Below, one piece after another: positions 1 to 9,517 of a stretch of DNA of 64,000 nt (the stretch's first letter is position 1; each line of letters starts with the position of its first letter). Source of the DNA: JTS-RE37 sp041744575 (GTDB taxonomy: Bacteria; Bacteroidota; Bacteroidia; Flavobacteriales; Flavobacteriaceae); the NCBI GenBank assembly GCA_041744575.1, contig JBGTKP010000008.1:167377-231376 (forward strand), written 5' to 3'. The notes below the pieces were generated by a model. It was not told where the DNA came from, did no database searches, and was given only the letters and a program-made list of their open reading frames with translations. The position numbers were made by a program, and so were the translations under genes.

Positions 1-2
1 CC

Positions 3-1964
3 GGGGAGGTCCTTTTAAAAAAGGAGTCTGTGGTGATTTCAGAAAATTTAGCAGCCAAGTTATATGGCTCGCCAAATAAGGCTATAGGTCAATCCATCGA
101 ATATGAAATGTTCGGAATCGTACAGAACGGATTGATTTCCGGTATTTTCAGAAATCCCCCGGGAAACTCAACCCTGCAGTTCGATTATGTTGCCACCAAG
201 CAGAAATTTGTGGAAGATATATGGACCAACGGCCTCATTTGGGAAAACACTGGCCCTCAGACCTATGTAATGCTCAAAGCAAATGTGGATATGGCTGCAT
301 TTGATAGGAAAATCGAGCACCTGATAGATCGTTACTCTGAGTACAATACCTTCACCCTTTTCACAAGAAAGTTCACCGATACCTATCTCAGAGGAAATTT
401 TGAAAATGGCGTACAAACCGGTGGCAGAATCACATACATACGCTTAATGGGATTCATTGCGGTGTTGATATTGCTCATTGCCTGTATCAATTTTATGAAT
501 CTTTCAACGGCAAGGGTTTCCCGCAGATTCAAGGAAATTGGAATAAAGAAAACAATTGGAGGGACTAAAAAAGTCCTGATCTTCCAGTTTCTTTCAGAAT
601 CAGTCCTCCTCACCTACCTTTCCCTGATCCTCGCGCTTGTCCTGGTTATTGCCTCTATCCCCCTCTTTAACTTTATCACCGGGAAAGAACTTGGATTGCG
701 TTTCAGCCTGGGAGAAATCGCATTTATCCTGGTTACAACTCTGATCACCGGTCTGATATCCGGCAGCTATCCCGCATTTTATCTTGCCAATTTCAGTCCC
801 CTGGCTGCATTGACCGGCAAATTACATAAAGTTGGAAGTGTCATAAACGCACGGAAAGGGCTGGTGGTTTTCCAGTTTATGGCCTCGCTTGTGTTGATCA
901 TATCTGTTCTGGTCATTAATGAGCAGGTCCGTTATGCCCTGAATAAACCTGTCGGTTTTGAAAGGGACCATGTGGTTTCCTTTGACCTCGAAGGAAAAGC
1001 CTATGCAGAACCACAGGTATTATTTGACGAACTGGATAAAATTGAAGGAGTGGTCGGAATGGGGGCCATCACTGAGTCGATTATCAGTGAGGAGGGCGGA
1101 TCTTCTACCTATGGTCTGGAATGGCCGGGGAAAATAGAGGGTACTGAAATCGATTTTATCATCCGTAATGTGGATGAGGATCTGATGAAAACCCTTGGGA
1201 TCGAAATCGCGGAAGGCCAGGGATTTAACAGGGAACTGGGTGCCCCGGAAACATTCCTCATCCTGAATAAGGAGGCCATAAAATTAATGGGATTGAAAGA
1301 TCCGGTGGGGCGTAAGGTACAGCTCTGGGGAGAAGAAAAAACCATCCTGGGGGTCATGAGGGACTTCAATACCGCATCCGTAATGCAGCCGATTTCTCCG
1401 GTTATTTTTGCTTATTCTGCGAATCAAATGGGGAAGGCGATGCTTAAACTGCAAACACGTATGGAACAAAAAGCCCTGGAACAAATTGAAGCTGCATATA
1501 TCCGATTCAATCCCGGATATCAGTTCAATTTTTCATTTTTGGATCAGACCTTCGAGAAACAATACCTTTCCGAAAAGCGGATTCTGAGCCTCGGCAGGTA
1601 TTTTGCGTATCTGGCTGTTTTTATTTCTTGCCTTGGTCTCTTTGGCCTGGCAGCATTTGATACAGAACTACGTAACAAGGAGATAAGCATAAGAAAAGTA
1701 TTGGGTTCCACCTCACTCGGAATTTTCAAATTGCTTTCTACTGACTTTATCAAACTTGTTTTGATTGCAATTGTAATTGCCACACCGATTGCTTGGTATG
1801 TCATGCAGGACTGGCTCTCGCAGTTCGCCTACCACATTTCTATCAGTTGGCGGGTCTTTGCGATCTCCGGCCTTGCAACCATCCTTACCGCCATAGTCAC
1901 CATTAGCTTTCAGGTGATCAGGGCCGCAGTGGCGAATCCGGTCAAAGGCCTGAGGACTGAATAA
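3..1964 (+). CDS. FtsX/MacB-like ABC transporter permease, 5'-truncated by window edge (permease 1)
   Basis: The reading frame is open from the first bases of the window, and the residues before the first possible start still fit the family pattern (GEVLLKKESVVISENLA, as in the MacB core domain). The gene therefore begins outside the window; about 150 N-terminal residues are missing compared with its ~800-residue neighbours. What remains is the end of the first periplasmic core domain, a three-helix FtsX block with CINFMNLSTARVSRRFKEIG, a second periplasmic domain, and a second FtsX block ending in NPVKGLRTE. Family knowledge: such permeases pair with a LolD/MacB ATPase and act mechanically on periplasmic or lipoprotein substrates in the inner membrane. 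It is the first of six tandem paralogues, 29 bp before the next. It shares the segment YLRGNFENGVQTGGRI with permease 5. The substrate is unknown. Confidence 0.9.
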   Translation, partial: GEVLLKKESVVISENLAAKLYGSPNKAIGQSIEYEMFGIVQNGLISGIFRNPPGNSTLQFDYVATKQKFVEDIWTNGLIWENTGPQTYVMLKANVDMAAFDRKIEHLIDRYSEYNTFTLFTRKFTDTYLRGNFENGVQTGGRITYIRLMGFIAVLILLIACINFMNLSTARVSRRFKEIGIKKTIGGTKKVLIFQFLSESVLLTYLSLILALVLVIASIPLFNFITGKELGLRFSLGEIAFILVTTLITGLISGSYPAFYLANFSPLAALTGKLHKVGSVINARKGLVVFQFMASLVLIISVLVINEQVRYALNKPVGFERDHVVSFDLEGKAYAEPQVLFDELDKIEGVVGMGAITESIISEEGGSSTYGLEWPGKIEGTEIDFIIRNVDEDLMKTLGIEIAEGQGFNRELGAPETFLILNKEAIKLMGLKDPVGRKVQLWGEEKTILGVMRDFNTASVMQPISPVIFAYSANQMGKAMLKLQTRMEQKALEQIEAAYIRFNPGYQFNFSFLDQTFEKQYLSEKRILSLGRYFAYLAVFISCLGLFGLAAFDTELRNKEISIRKVLGSTSLGIFKLLSTDFIKLVLIAIVIATPIAWYVMQDWLSQFAYHISISWRVFAISGLATILTAIVTISFQVIRAAVANPVKGLRTE

Positions 1965-1993
1965 GTGCCGGTTATTCTTTAATAGAAACGACT

Positions 1994-4444
1994 ATGTTAA
2001 AAAACCATCTAAAAATCGCCTGGAGGAATATCCTGAAAAATAAGGGGCTTTTCATCATTAACAGCATCGGACTTTCCATTGGCATAGCGGCATGCCTTAC
2101 CATTGCCTTGTTTGTAAAAGATGAGTTGTCCTATGATCGCTTTAACGCCCATGCAGATCGTATCGTACGCGTGGTGCTCAATGCAAAGATCGGAGATGAG
2201 ATCATCCAAGAAGCCGGGATCATGGCACCAGTGGCGGGTACACTGAGCCAGGAATTCCCGGAAGTAGAGGCCGCTACCCGGGTCATCTCTATATCGGACA
2301 GAACGCGGGTAAACTATGACGGAAAAACCATAAGACAAGGAAAACTGGCCTTTGTCGACCCAGGTTTTTTTGATGTCTTTACCTTTCCTCTGATTAAAGG
2401 AGATGCAAGGCAGGCCCTAAACGGGGCGGGATCCGTGGTACTTACCAGGGAGCTGGCCGAAACCTATTTTGGCACTGAAGATCCAATAAATAAGACACTC
2501 TTAATTGAGGACATTGGTGTTTATGGCCCCAGTGACTACATAGACGCCGCGGGATTGTATACAGTAACAGGGATCGTGGAAGCATTTCCCGATGCCTCTC
2601 ATATGAAATTTGATCTGCTGGCTTCCATGGCCAGTAACGCCGATGCTACCAACCAAAGCTGGTTAAGCGGCAGCTATCATACCTATCTTTTGCTCAAAGC
2701 CGGAACAGCCATCGAATCGCTGGAAGGGAAAATGACCGGGATTACTAAAAAGTATATGAGTTCGCAGTTGGAAACCAGTCTGGGTATGTCCTATGAGAAG
2801 TTCTTTGAGAGCGGTAATAGGGTAGGTTTGGAGTTTCAACCTCTCAAAAAAATCCATTTGTATTCTAATTTGAGGGGGAATTTTGAACAGGGAGGTGATA
2901 TTGATACGGTCTATATTTTTTCTGCCATTGCCCTGTTTACGATGCTCATTGCCTGCATCAATTTTATAAACCTCTCAACTGCCGGGGCTTCCAAACGTTT
3001 CAAGGAAATCGGGATGCGAAAGGTACTTGGATCGGCAAGACACCATTTGATCTACCAGTTTCTTACTGAAGCATTTTTTTCTGTGTTTTTTGCCATGGGA
3101 ACCGGATTACTTATCTTTTATCTGGCCCTCCCTTATTTCAATGATCTTTCGGGCAAACATTTTGAATACAATCACCTCCTGACCCCATGGTTCTTTGGGG
3201 TGCTTTTTTTGCTTACATTGCTGATCAGCCTTATGGCAGGAGCGTATCCCGCCTTCTTCATGTCAGGATTCAAGCCTATCCACTCCTTGCGCAATGTCTT
3301 CATCACAGGTCGTAGCAAAGGCATCCGAAGCGGATTGGTAGTTTTCCAGTTCGCCATCTCTGTGGGCCTCATCTTTGCTGTTTTGGTAGTCAACCAACAG
3401 ATGACCTATATTCAGAACAAGGATATAGGATATAACCGGGAGGGTCTTATCGTAATCAGGGATGCCGGATTGCTGAGCAGCCGCCTTCCCGCGTTTAAAT
3501 CAGAACTTGAAAAGGATCCCAGGGTTTCCCACATAACAACGTCGGCTTTTGTTCCGGCAGGACCATCGGATGATTCGCAGTCGATGGTTTCGAGCAGGGA
3601 TGAAAATATCAAGCTGCGGGTAAGGTCTTATGGCGTGGATGAAGACTATATGGCCACCCTCGGTATGCGCTTGCTGGAGGGCCGCAATTTTTCAAAGGAA
3701 TTCGGTGATGAGGAAGACAATATCATCATCAACCAGACGGCAGTGCGGGTTTTCAGATTGGGAGAACAGCCGGTGGGAAAGACCCTGATGGAGTCCATAA
3801 ACAATGAAGGCGGAAAAAAAATCCTGCATATCATTGGGGTGGTGCATGATTTCAATGTGCGATCCCTGCATGAACCCATGGAGCCGGCTATGTTGAGATA
3901 CAATCCGTACTATGGGCTCATCCTCCGGGCAAAATCCACTGATATGCCCGGACTGGTTGCAAGTATGGAATCTCTCTGGAACACTTTTGGCACAGCTGAA
4001 AGCTTTGAATATGCCTACCTGGATGAACTCTACAACCAAACCTACCTGCCGGAGCGGAACATGCGTCAAATGCTGCAAATTTTTGCCTTTCTGACCATTT
4101 TTGTAGCGTGTCTGGGACTGCTCGGGCTGGTCACATATACCACCCAGCAAAGATTCAAGGAAATTGGGATACGAAAAGTCTTAGGGTCATCCGTACCCGG
4201 AATTGTGGGCTTACTGGCGCTGGATTTCCTGAAATGGATCTTCATGTCTATGGTAATTGCCTTTCCGCTTGGATTCTGGTTAATGAATGAATGGCTGGAA
4301 GACTTCGCGTTCCATATCAATATTCAGTGGTGGATATTCGCCCTTTCCGGGAGTATCACATTGATCATTGCGTTTGTGACAATTTGTTCAAGGAGTATAC
4401 AGGCAGCACTAATAAATCCTGCCAAGAGTCTGCGGACGGAATGA
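1994..4444 (+). CDS. FtsX/MacB-like ABC transporter permease (permease 2)
   Basis: The 816-residue protein starts MLKNHLKIAWRN, the usual N-terminus of this family, with a first membrane helix at about residues 19-41. A MacB-type periplasmic core domain follows to about residue 290, then a three-helix FtsX block containing LIACINFINLSTAGASKRF and EIGMRKVLGS, a second helix plus periplasmic domain, and a C-terminal FtsX block with VACLGLLGLVTYTTQQRFK. The duplicated half-structure and length are standard for Bacteroidota members. It lies 29 bp after permease 1 and 64 bp before permease 3, so co-transcription is likely. It probably works with the ATPase at the end of the array. The substrate cannot be told from sequence; a lipoprotein, drug or peptide is possible. 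Confidence 0.92.
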   Translation: MLKNHLKIAWRNILKNKGLFIINSIGLSIGIAACLTIALFVKDELSYDRFNAHADRIVRVVLNAKIGDEIIQEAGIMAPVAGTLSQEFPEVEAATRVISISDRTRVNYDGKTIRQGKLAFVDPGFFDVFTFPLIKGDARQALNGAGSVVLTRELAETYFGTEDPINKTLLIEDIGVYGPSDYIDAAGLYTVTGIVEAFPDASHMKFDLLASMASNADATNQSWLSGSYHTYLLLKAGTAIESLEGKMTGITKKYMSSQLETSLGMSYEKFFESGNRVGLEFQPLKKIHLYSNLRGNFEQGGDIDTVYIFSAIALFTMLIACINFINLSTAGASKRFKEIGMRKVLGSARHHLIYQFLTEAFFSVFFAMGTGLLIFYLALPYFNDLSGKHFEYNHLLTPWFFGVLFLLTLLISLMAGAYPAFFMSGFKPIHSLRNVFITGRSKGIRSGLVVFQFAISVGLIFAVLVVNQQMTYIQNKDIGYNREGLIVIRDAGLLSSRLPAFKSELEKDPRVSHITTSAFVPAGPSDDSQSMVSSRDENIKLRVRSYGVDEDYMATLGMRLLEGRNFSKEFGDEEDNIIINQTAVRVFRLGEQPVGKTLMESINNEGGKKILHIIGVVHDFNVRSLHEPMEPAMLRYNPYYGLILRAKSTDMPGLVASMESLWNTFGTAESFEYAYLDELYNQTYLPERNMRQMLQIFAFLTIFVACLGLLGLVTYTTQQRFKEIGIRKVLGSSVPGIVGLLALDFLKWIFMSMVIAFPLGFWLMNEWLEDFAFHINIQWWIFALSGSITLIIAFVTICSRSIQAALINPAKSLRTE

Positions 4445-4508
4445 ACATCGAAAGGCGGTACCCATATAAATAAAAGTATCATGAAAATCAATATTTAAGA
4501 AGACCACC

Positions 4509-6941
4509 ATGATCAAGAACTATATAATAATTGCCTGGAGGAACCTTTTAAAAAGCAAAGTCTATTCCGTTATCAACATCGGGGGTCTGGCCATAGGCGT
4601 AGCTGCCTGCGTGCTGATCCTTCAGTTTGTAGCGTTTGAATTCAGCTATGAGGATTTTCATAAGGATTTGGACCGGATTTACCGGGTGAAGCAGGATAGG
4701 TATGATGATGGGGTGCTGACCACGGAATGGGCCGCCGGCGCTTACGCTGTCGGAAACAATTTCAAGGATAGGATCCCTGAAATCGAGGATTTTACTAAAG
4801 TTATCCGAGCCGGTGACGTTGTAGTGGATACCGGCGGGCAGGCCCTAAAACTGGAAAATGTTTTCTATGCCAGTGAATCTTTTTTTTCGCTTTTCTCATA
4901 TCCTTTGTTAAGTGGATATAAGACCACTGTGTTGAAAGAACCAGGGACAGTCCTCCTTTCAGAATCTTCTGCCAAAAAAACATTCGGCACGACTGAGGTC
5001 ATTGGAAAATCCATACGGTTCAACAGTACCCAGGATTTCAGGATTACGGGCGTATTCAAGGACATGCCGGTCAATACCCAATTGCGTCCGGAAGTCCTCA
5101 TATCCTATAGCAGCTTCAGGGAAAGGATTCTGGCCCGTGATAACCAGGATCCCCGATCCGACATGGATACCTGGTGGACCAATGACGGTTGTCTTACCTA
5201 TTTAAAGCTGAAAGTTGGGGTGAAACCGGAAGAGGTAGAAGCAAAATTTATTCCAGTAGTGGAAGAGTTGGTGGGAGATGAATTAAAAAAGTTCAATAGC
5301 GCTGCCATATATTCATTGCAACCCCTGGCCGATATCCATCTGTATTCCCATTTTATGGAAGAACCGGGAACTACGGGAGATGGTAAAACGGTTTATCTTT
5401 TGCTCGGGATCGCTTTATTTATCGTGGTGATTGCCTGGGTCAATTATATCAATCTCGCCACCGCCCGCGCCATAGGGAGGGCCAAAGAAGTTGGGATACG
5501 AAAAACGGTGGGTTCCCAGCGAAAACAATTGATGGCACAATTTTTTGTGGAATCCCTATTGTTCAATAGCCTCGCCCTCGTCCTGGCGCTGGGCATTACG
5601 GCACTGGCAATCCCATTTTTCAATGAAGTTTCCCGACAGGCATTGTCTTACCGGTTTTTAATAGATAGTAATTTCTGGTTCGGGCTGGGGGTGGTATTTA
5701 TCGTGGGTGTGGTACTCTCCGGAGCGTATCCTGCCCTGGTTCTTTCCCGGTTTAAACCGGTCGAAGTCCTTAGGGGGAAATTGGGTGGAACACCACAGGG
5801 CGCTCTCCTGCGAAAATCCCTGGTCGTTTTTCAATTTGCCGCTTCTTTATTTTTATTGATTGGAACACTCGCAGTCTACCAGCAGATACAGTTTATGCGT
5901 AAGCAGTCCCTAGGTCTGGCCATAGATAAAACGCTGATTGTCTCCCCGCCAATAGTTGCCGATTCCACTTATTCAAGTCAGATGAACGCATTTAAAGAAA
6001 GTCTGGTTCAATATCCGTCAATCAAAGGGGTGGCAACCGCCACCACCATCCCCGGTCAACCGGTTGACTGGAATGCCGGCGGCATACGACTGGTTTCCGA
6101 AGATGAAACGGATGCGAAGCAGTATCGTGTCATTGGGGTAGACTATCACTATATTGAACAGTTTGGCCTTAAATTGATAGCCGGTCGTGCGTTCTCGGAA
6201 GACTTTGGAGCCGATCCCAATGCCGTCATCTTCAACAGGACGGGGATCAGTCAGCTTGGTTTCACCAACCCTGAAGAGGCGGTCGGTAAACGTATTGAAT
6301 TCTGGGGGGATCAATACACCATTGTGGGGGTATCCGAAAATTTTAACCAGGAATCCCTGAGGCTGCCATATGAACCCTTGATCCTCCGCCTGATCCCGGA
6401 TGTTCAAGGCTATTTTGCCATTAAGCATACAGCGGAAAATGTGGCGGAGACTATCTCACAGGTTCGAATGGAATGGGATATATTTTTTCCGGGAAATACA
6501 TTCGAGTATTTTTTTCTGAAGGACCACTTCAACAATCAATATAAAGCAGACCAACGTTTTGGGAAAGTATTCGGGCTTTTTACCTCCCTGGCTATATTGG
6601 TAGCCTGCCTGGGGTTGTTCGGGCTGGCATCCTTTACTACTTTGCAAAGAACGAGGGAAATTGGTATCCGCAAAGTACTCGGGGCTTCAGTGTCTGGCAT
6701 CCTAAAGTTGTTATACAAAGATTACGCAATCCTTTTATTGGTCGCTTTTCTTATTGCAATTCCCATCGCATGGTTGACCATAAATCAATGGCTTCAGGCA
6801 TATGCATTTCGAATCTCAATTCATTGGACATTCTTCGCGCTCCCGTTTCTGTCGATAGTGGTGATTGCCCTTCTGACGGTCAGCATCCAGAGTATAAAAG
6901 CCTCATTGGCTAACCCGGTCAAAAGTCTGCGGACGGAATGA
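4509..6941 (+). CDS. FtsX/MacB-like ABC transporter permease (permease 3)
   Basis: This 810-residue inner-membrane protein starts MIKNYIIIAWRNLLKSK and has the two-half architecture of the family: helix 1 near residues 20-42, a periplasmic core domain, an FtsX block near residues 290-420, a second periplasmic domain, and a final FtsX block ending NPVKSLRTE. In the first FtsX block it reads AWVNYINLATARAIGRAKEVG, where the other copies have ACINFxNLS, so it is one of the more diverged members. Spacing is 64 bp to the gene before and 100 bp to the gene after. Role inferred from family: energy-coupled work on a periplasmic or lipid-anchored substrate with a separate ATPase. No substrate is evident. 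Confidence 0.92.
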   Translation: MIKNYIIIAWRNLLKSKVYSVINIGGLAIGVAACVLILQFVAFEFSYEDFHKDLDRIYRVKQDRYDDGVLTTEWAAGAYAVGNNFKDRIPEIEDFTKVIRAGDVVVDTGGQALKLENVFYASESFFSLFSYPLLSGYKTTVLKEPGTVLLSESSAKKTFGTTEVIGKSIRFNSTQDFRITGVFKDMPVNTQLRPEVLISYSSFRERILARDNQDPRSDMDTWWTNDGCLTYLKLKVGVKPEEVEAKFIPVVEELVGDELKKFNSAAIYSLQPLADIHLYSHFMEEPGTTGDGKTVYLLLGIALFIVVIAWVNYINLATARAIGRAKEVGIRKTVGSQRKQLMAQFFVESLLFNSLALVLALGITALAIPFFNEVSRQALSYRFLIDSNFWFGLGVVFIVGVVLSGAYPALVLSRFKPVEVLRGKLGGTPQGALLRKSLVVFQFAASLFLLIGTLAVYQQIQFMRKQSLGLAIDKTLIVSPPIVADSTYSSQMNAFKESLVQYPSIKGVATATTIPGQPVDWNAGGIRLVSEDETDAKQYRVIGVDYHYIEQFGLKLIAGRAFSEDFGADPNAVIFNRTGISQLGFTNPEEAVGKRIEFWGDQYTIVGVSENFNQESLRLPYEPLILRLIPDVQGYFAIKHTAENVAETISQVRMEWDIFFPGNTFEYFFLKDHFNNQYKADQRFGKVFGLFTSLAILVACLGLFGLASFTTLQRTREIGIRKVLGASVSGILKLLYKDYAILLLVAFLIAIPIAWLTINQWLQAYAFRISIHWTFFALPFLSIVVIALLTVSIQSIKASLANPVKSLRTE

Positions 6942-7041
6942 TCAGCACATTAAGGAGTACCAGGATATCAAAGGAAGATCATGAAATAGACGTCAAGAAT
7001 AAATTATAATAGACAAGTTCATCGTTAAAAATCAATTAAAC

Positions 7042-9471
7042 ATGTTCAGAAATTATTTAAAAATCGCCTGGAGGAACCTTTGGAAACACAAGGGCTTCTC
7101 TGCCATTAATATCGGGGGCCTGTCCCTGGGACTGTCCTGTTTTATACTGATTGCACTCTATATCACCGATGAATTAAGCTATGACCGGTATAATGAAAAA
7201 GCGAACAGGATTTTCAGGGTTAATTCCGATATCCGATTCGGAGGCACCGACCTGATCATGGCAGTATCCGCGGACCCTATGGGTGCTACCTTAAAAAAAG
7301 ATTATCCCCAGGTAGAGGAATTTACCCGTTTCTATAATTCCAATGGCGCGAAGCTTATTAAAAAGGACAACGAATTTATCATTGAGGATAAAGTGACACA
7401 TGCAGATTCCACCCTTTTCAAGGTCTTTACGCTTCCTTCAATATTGGGAAATACCTCAACCGCCCTTAACGAACCCAACACCGTTGTGATTACCGAAACC
7501 GTTGCCAATAAATATTTCGGTTCGGTCAGTAATGCGCTGGGCAATACCCTGGAAACAGACGATGAAAACGGGATCTATAAAATTACGGCAATCATTGAGG
7601 ACCTGCCCCATAACTCTCATTTCAATTTTGATTTTTTCTTTTCTATGGACAATGTGGATTATGGTTTTGGCAATTTCCTAAGCCATAATTTTCATACCTA
7701 TATAGTCTTAAAACCGGGGGAGGATTACAAAAAATTCAATCAAAATTTCCTAACCGTCATCAATAAGTACGTATTACCACAGGCGAAAGAGTTCATGAAT
7801 ATTGTCAGTATGTCCGAATTTGAAAGGAGCGGAAACAGACTGGAATATAGCCTGATCCCCCTTACAGATATACACCTTCATTCCGCCAGAACAGTAGAAA
7901 TGGGGGTGAATGGCAACATACAGTATGTCTATATTTTTGCCGCTGCGGCCCTCTTTATCCTCCTTATCGCCTGTATCAATTTTATGAACCTTTCAACGGC
8001 TCGCTCGGCAGGAAGGGCCAATGAAGTGGGAATGCGCAAAGTATTGGGATCGGAAAAAATGACATTGATTGGACAGTTCCTTCTGGAATCGACTATAATG
8101 GCCTATTTTGCCATGTTCCTAGCCTTGGGCGTTACATGGCTGGCCATGTCCTGGTTTAATTCCATTGCAGGCAAGGAATTGGCCATTGGCACCTTATTGG
8201 AAACACGATATTTGTTGGTACTATTGGTACTCCCGCTTCTTGTTGGGGGATTGGCAGGAGTGTATCCGGCGTTTTTTCTTTCATCATTCAAACCACTCGC
8301 TGTTTTGAAAGGGCAGCGGAATGCGGCGGTCAAAAAAAGCCATTTCAGAAATATTTTGGTCATTTTCCAATTCACCACATCCATTATTCTGGTGATCGGA
8401 ACGCTAATCATTTACAAGCAACTCCACCATATCCAAACCTCCAAAATCGGATTTGATAAAGAGCAGGTAATTGTGGTCAGCAATACGGGACTGAGCACCG
8501 AAATGAGGGAAACGGTTAAAGATGAAATTGCCTCTCTCAATGGTGTAAAATCTGCCTCCTTCGGAGGTTTCCTCCCGGTGGAAAATTCCTCCCGTACGGA
8601 TAATACCTTTTCAACCGACGCTGTAATGACCACTGACAATGCATTCAATATGCAATCCTGGCAGGTGGATTACAACTACATTCCAACCATGGCGATGGAG
8701 ATGATAAGTGGCAGGAATTATTCTCCGGAATTTGGAACTGATTCCACAGCCATCATTATTAATGAAACAACTGCCAAACTCCTGGAATACGAAGATCCAA
8801 TCGGTAAAAAGCTGTATTCAAAAGACCAACAGGGGCTTGCCACAGAGTACACTATTATAGGGGTGGTAAAAAATTTCAACTTTGAATCGCTTCGTAAAAA
8901 TATTGGCCCGCTTTCCCTTCGACTTGAAAATAATAGTTGGGCGTCTGCCTACCGGATAAGTACCTCTGATGTTAAAGGCCTGCTGCGAACTATACAAGCT
9001 ACTTACAATGATTTTGCACCTGGCATGCCATTTAATTATCAGTTTTTAGACGAAGCATTTGACAATATGTACCGGCAGGAACAGCGGGTGGGAAAAGTAG
9101 CCTTGAGTTTTGCGATCCTTGCCATTGTAATTGCCTGCCTTGGATTATTTGGCCTGGCAACTTATATGGCCGAACAAAGAACCAAGGAAATTGGTATTCG
9201 GAAAGTGTTGGGAGCGTCTGTCACCAATGTGGTATCCATGCTATCTGCCGATTTTTTACGGTTGGTACTCTTTTCCTTTGTTTTTGCCACGCCCTTTGCG
9301 TGGTGGATTATGCACAAATGGCTGGAGGAATTTGCTTTCAGGATAAATATGGGCTGGTGGATTTTTATAACAACGGGGGCCCTGGCTCTAATTCTTGCGC
9401 TCCTGACAGTGAGTTATCAGGCACTAAAGGCCTCAATGGCCAATCCTGTTGAGAGTCTAAGGACCGAATGA
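7042..9471 (+). CDS. FtsX/MacB-like ABC transporter permease (permease 4)
   Basis: The 809-residue protein starts MFRNYLKIAWRNLWKHKG and has a first helix near residues 20-42. The first FtsX block carries LIACINFMNLSTARSAGRANE and GMRKVLGSEK; the second carries IACLGLFGLATYMAEQRTKEIG and ends NPVESLRTE. The periplasmic domains between are of MacB_PCD type. It follows permease 3 after 100 bp, the widest gap between full-size copies, so a separate promoter is possible, although no clear TAnnTTTG box was seen there. It precedes permease 5 by 46 bp. As with its paralogues, the family role is known only generally and the substrate is not indicated. Confidence 0.92.
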   Translation: MFRNYLKIAWRNLWKHKGFSAINIGGLSLGLSCFILIALYITDELSYDRYNEKANRIFRVNSDIRFGGTDLIMAVSADPMGATLKKDYPQVEEFTRFYNSNGAKLIKKDNEFIIEDKVTHADSTLFKVFTLPSILGNTSTALNEPNTVVITETVANKYFGSVSNALGNTLETDDENGIYKITAIIEDLPHNSHFNFDFFFSMDNVDYGFGNFLSHNFHTYIVLKPGEDYKKFNQNFLTVINKYVLPQAKEFMNIVSMSEFERSGNRLEYSLIPLTDIHLHSARTVEMGVNGNIQYVYIFAAAALFILLIACINFMNLSTARSAGRANEVGMRKVLGSEKMTLIGQFLLESTIMAYFAMFLALGVTWLAMSWFNSIAGKELAIGTLLETRYLLVLLVLPLLVGGLAGVYPAFFLSSFKPLAVLKGQRNAAVKKSHFRNILVIFQFTTSIILVIGTLIIYKQLHHIQTSKIGFDKEQVIVVSNTGLSTEMRETVKDEIASLNGVKSASFGGFLPVENSSRTDNTFSTDAVMTTDNAFNMQSWQVDYNYIPTMAMEMISGRNYSPEFGTDSTAIIINETTAKLLEYEDPIGKKLYSKDQQGLATEYTIIGVVKNFNFESLRKNIGPLSLRLENNSWASAYRISTSDVKGLLRTIQATYNDFAPGMPFNYQFLDEAFDNMYRQEQRVGKVALSFAILAIVIACLGLFGLATYMAEQRTKEIGIRKVLGASVTNVVSMLSADFLRLVLFSFVFATPFAWWIMHKWLEEFAFRINMGWWIFITTGALALILALLTVSYQALKASMANPVESLRTE

Positions 9472-9517
9472 CCCGGACGGTTGAAAGTTGAATAAAAAAT
9501 TCTAAAAATAGAATGAT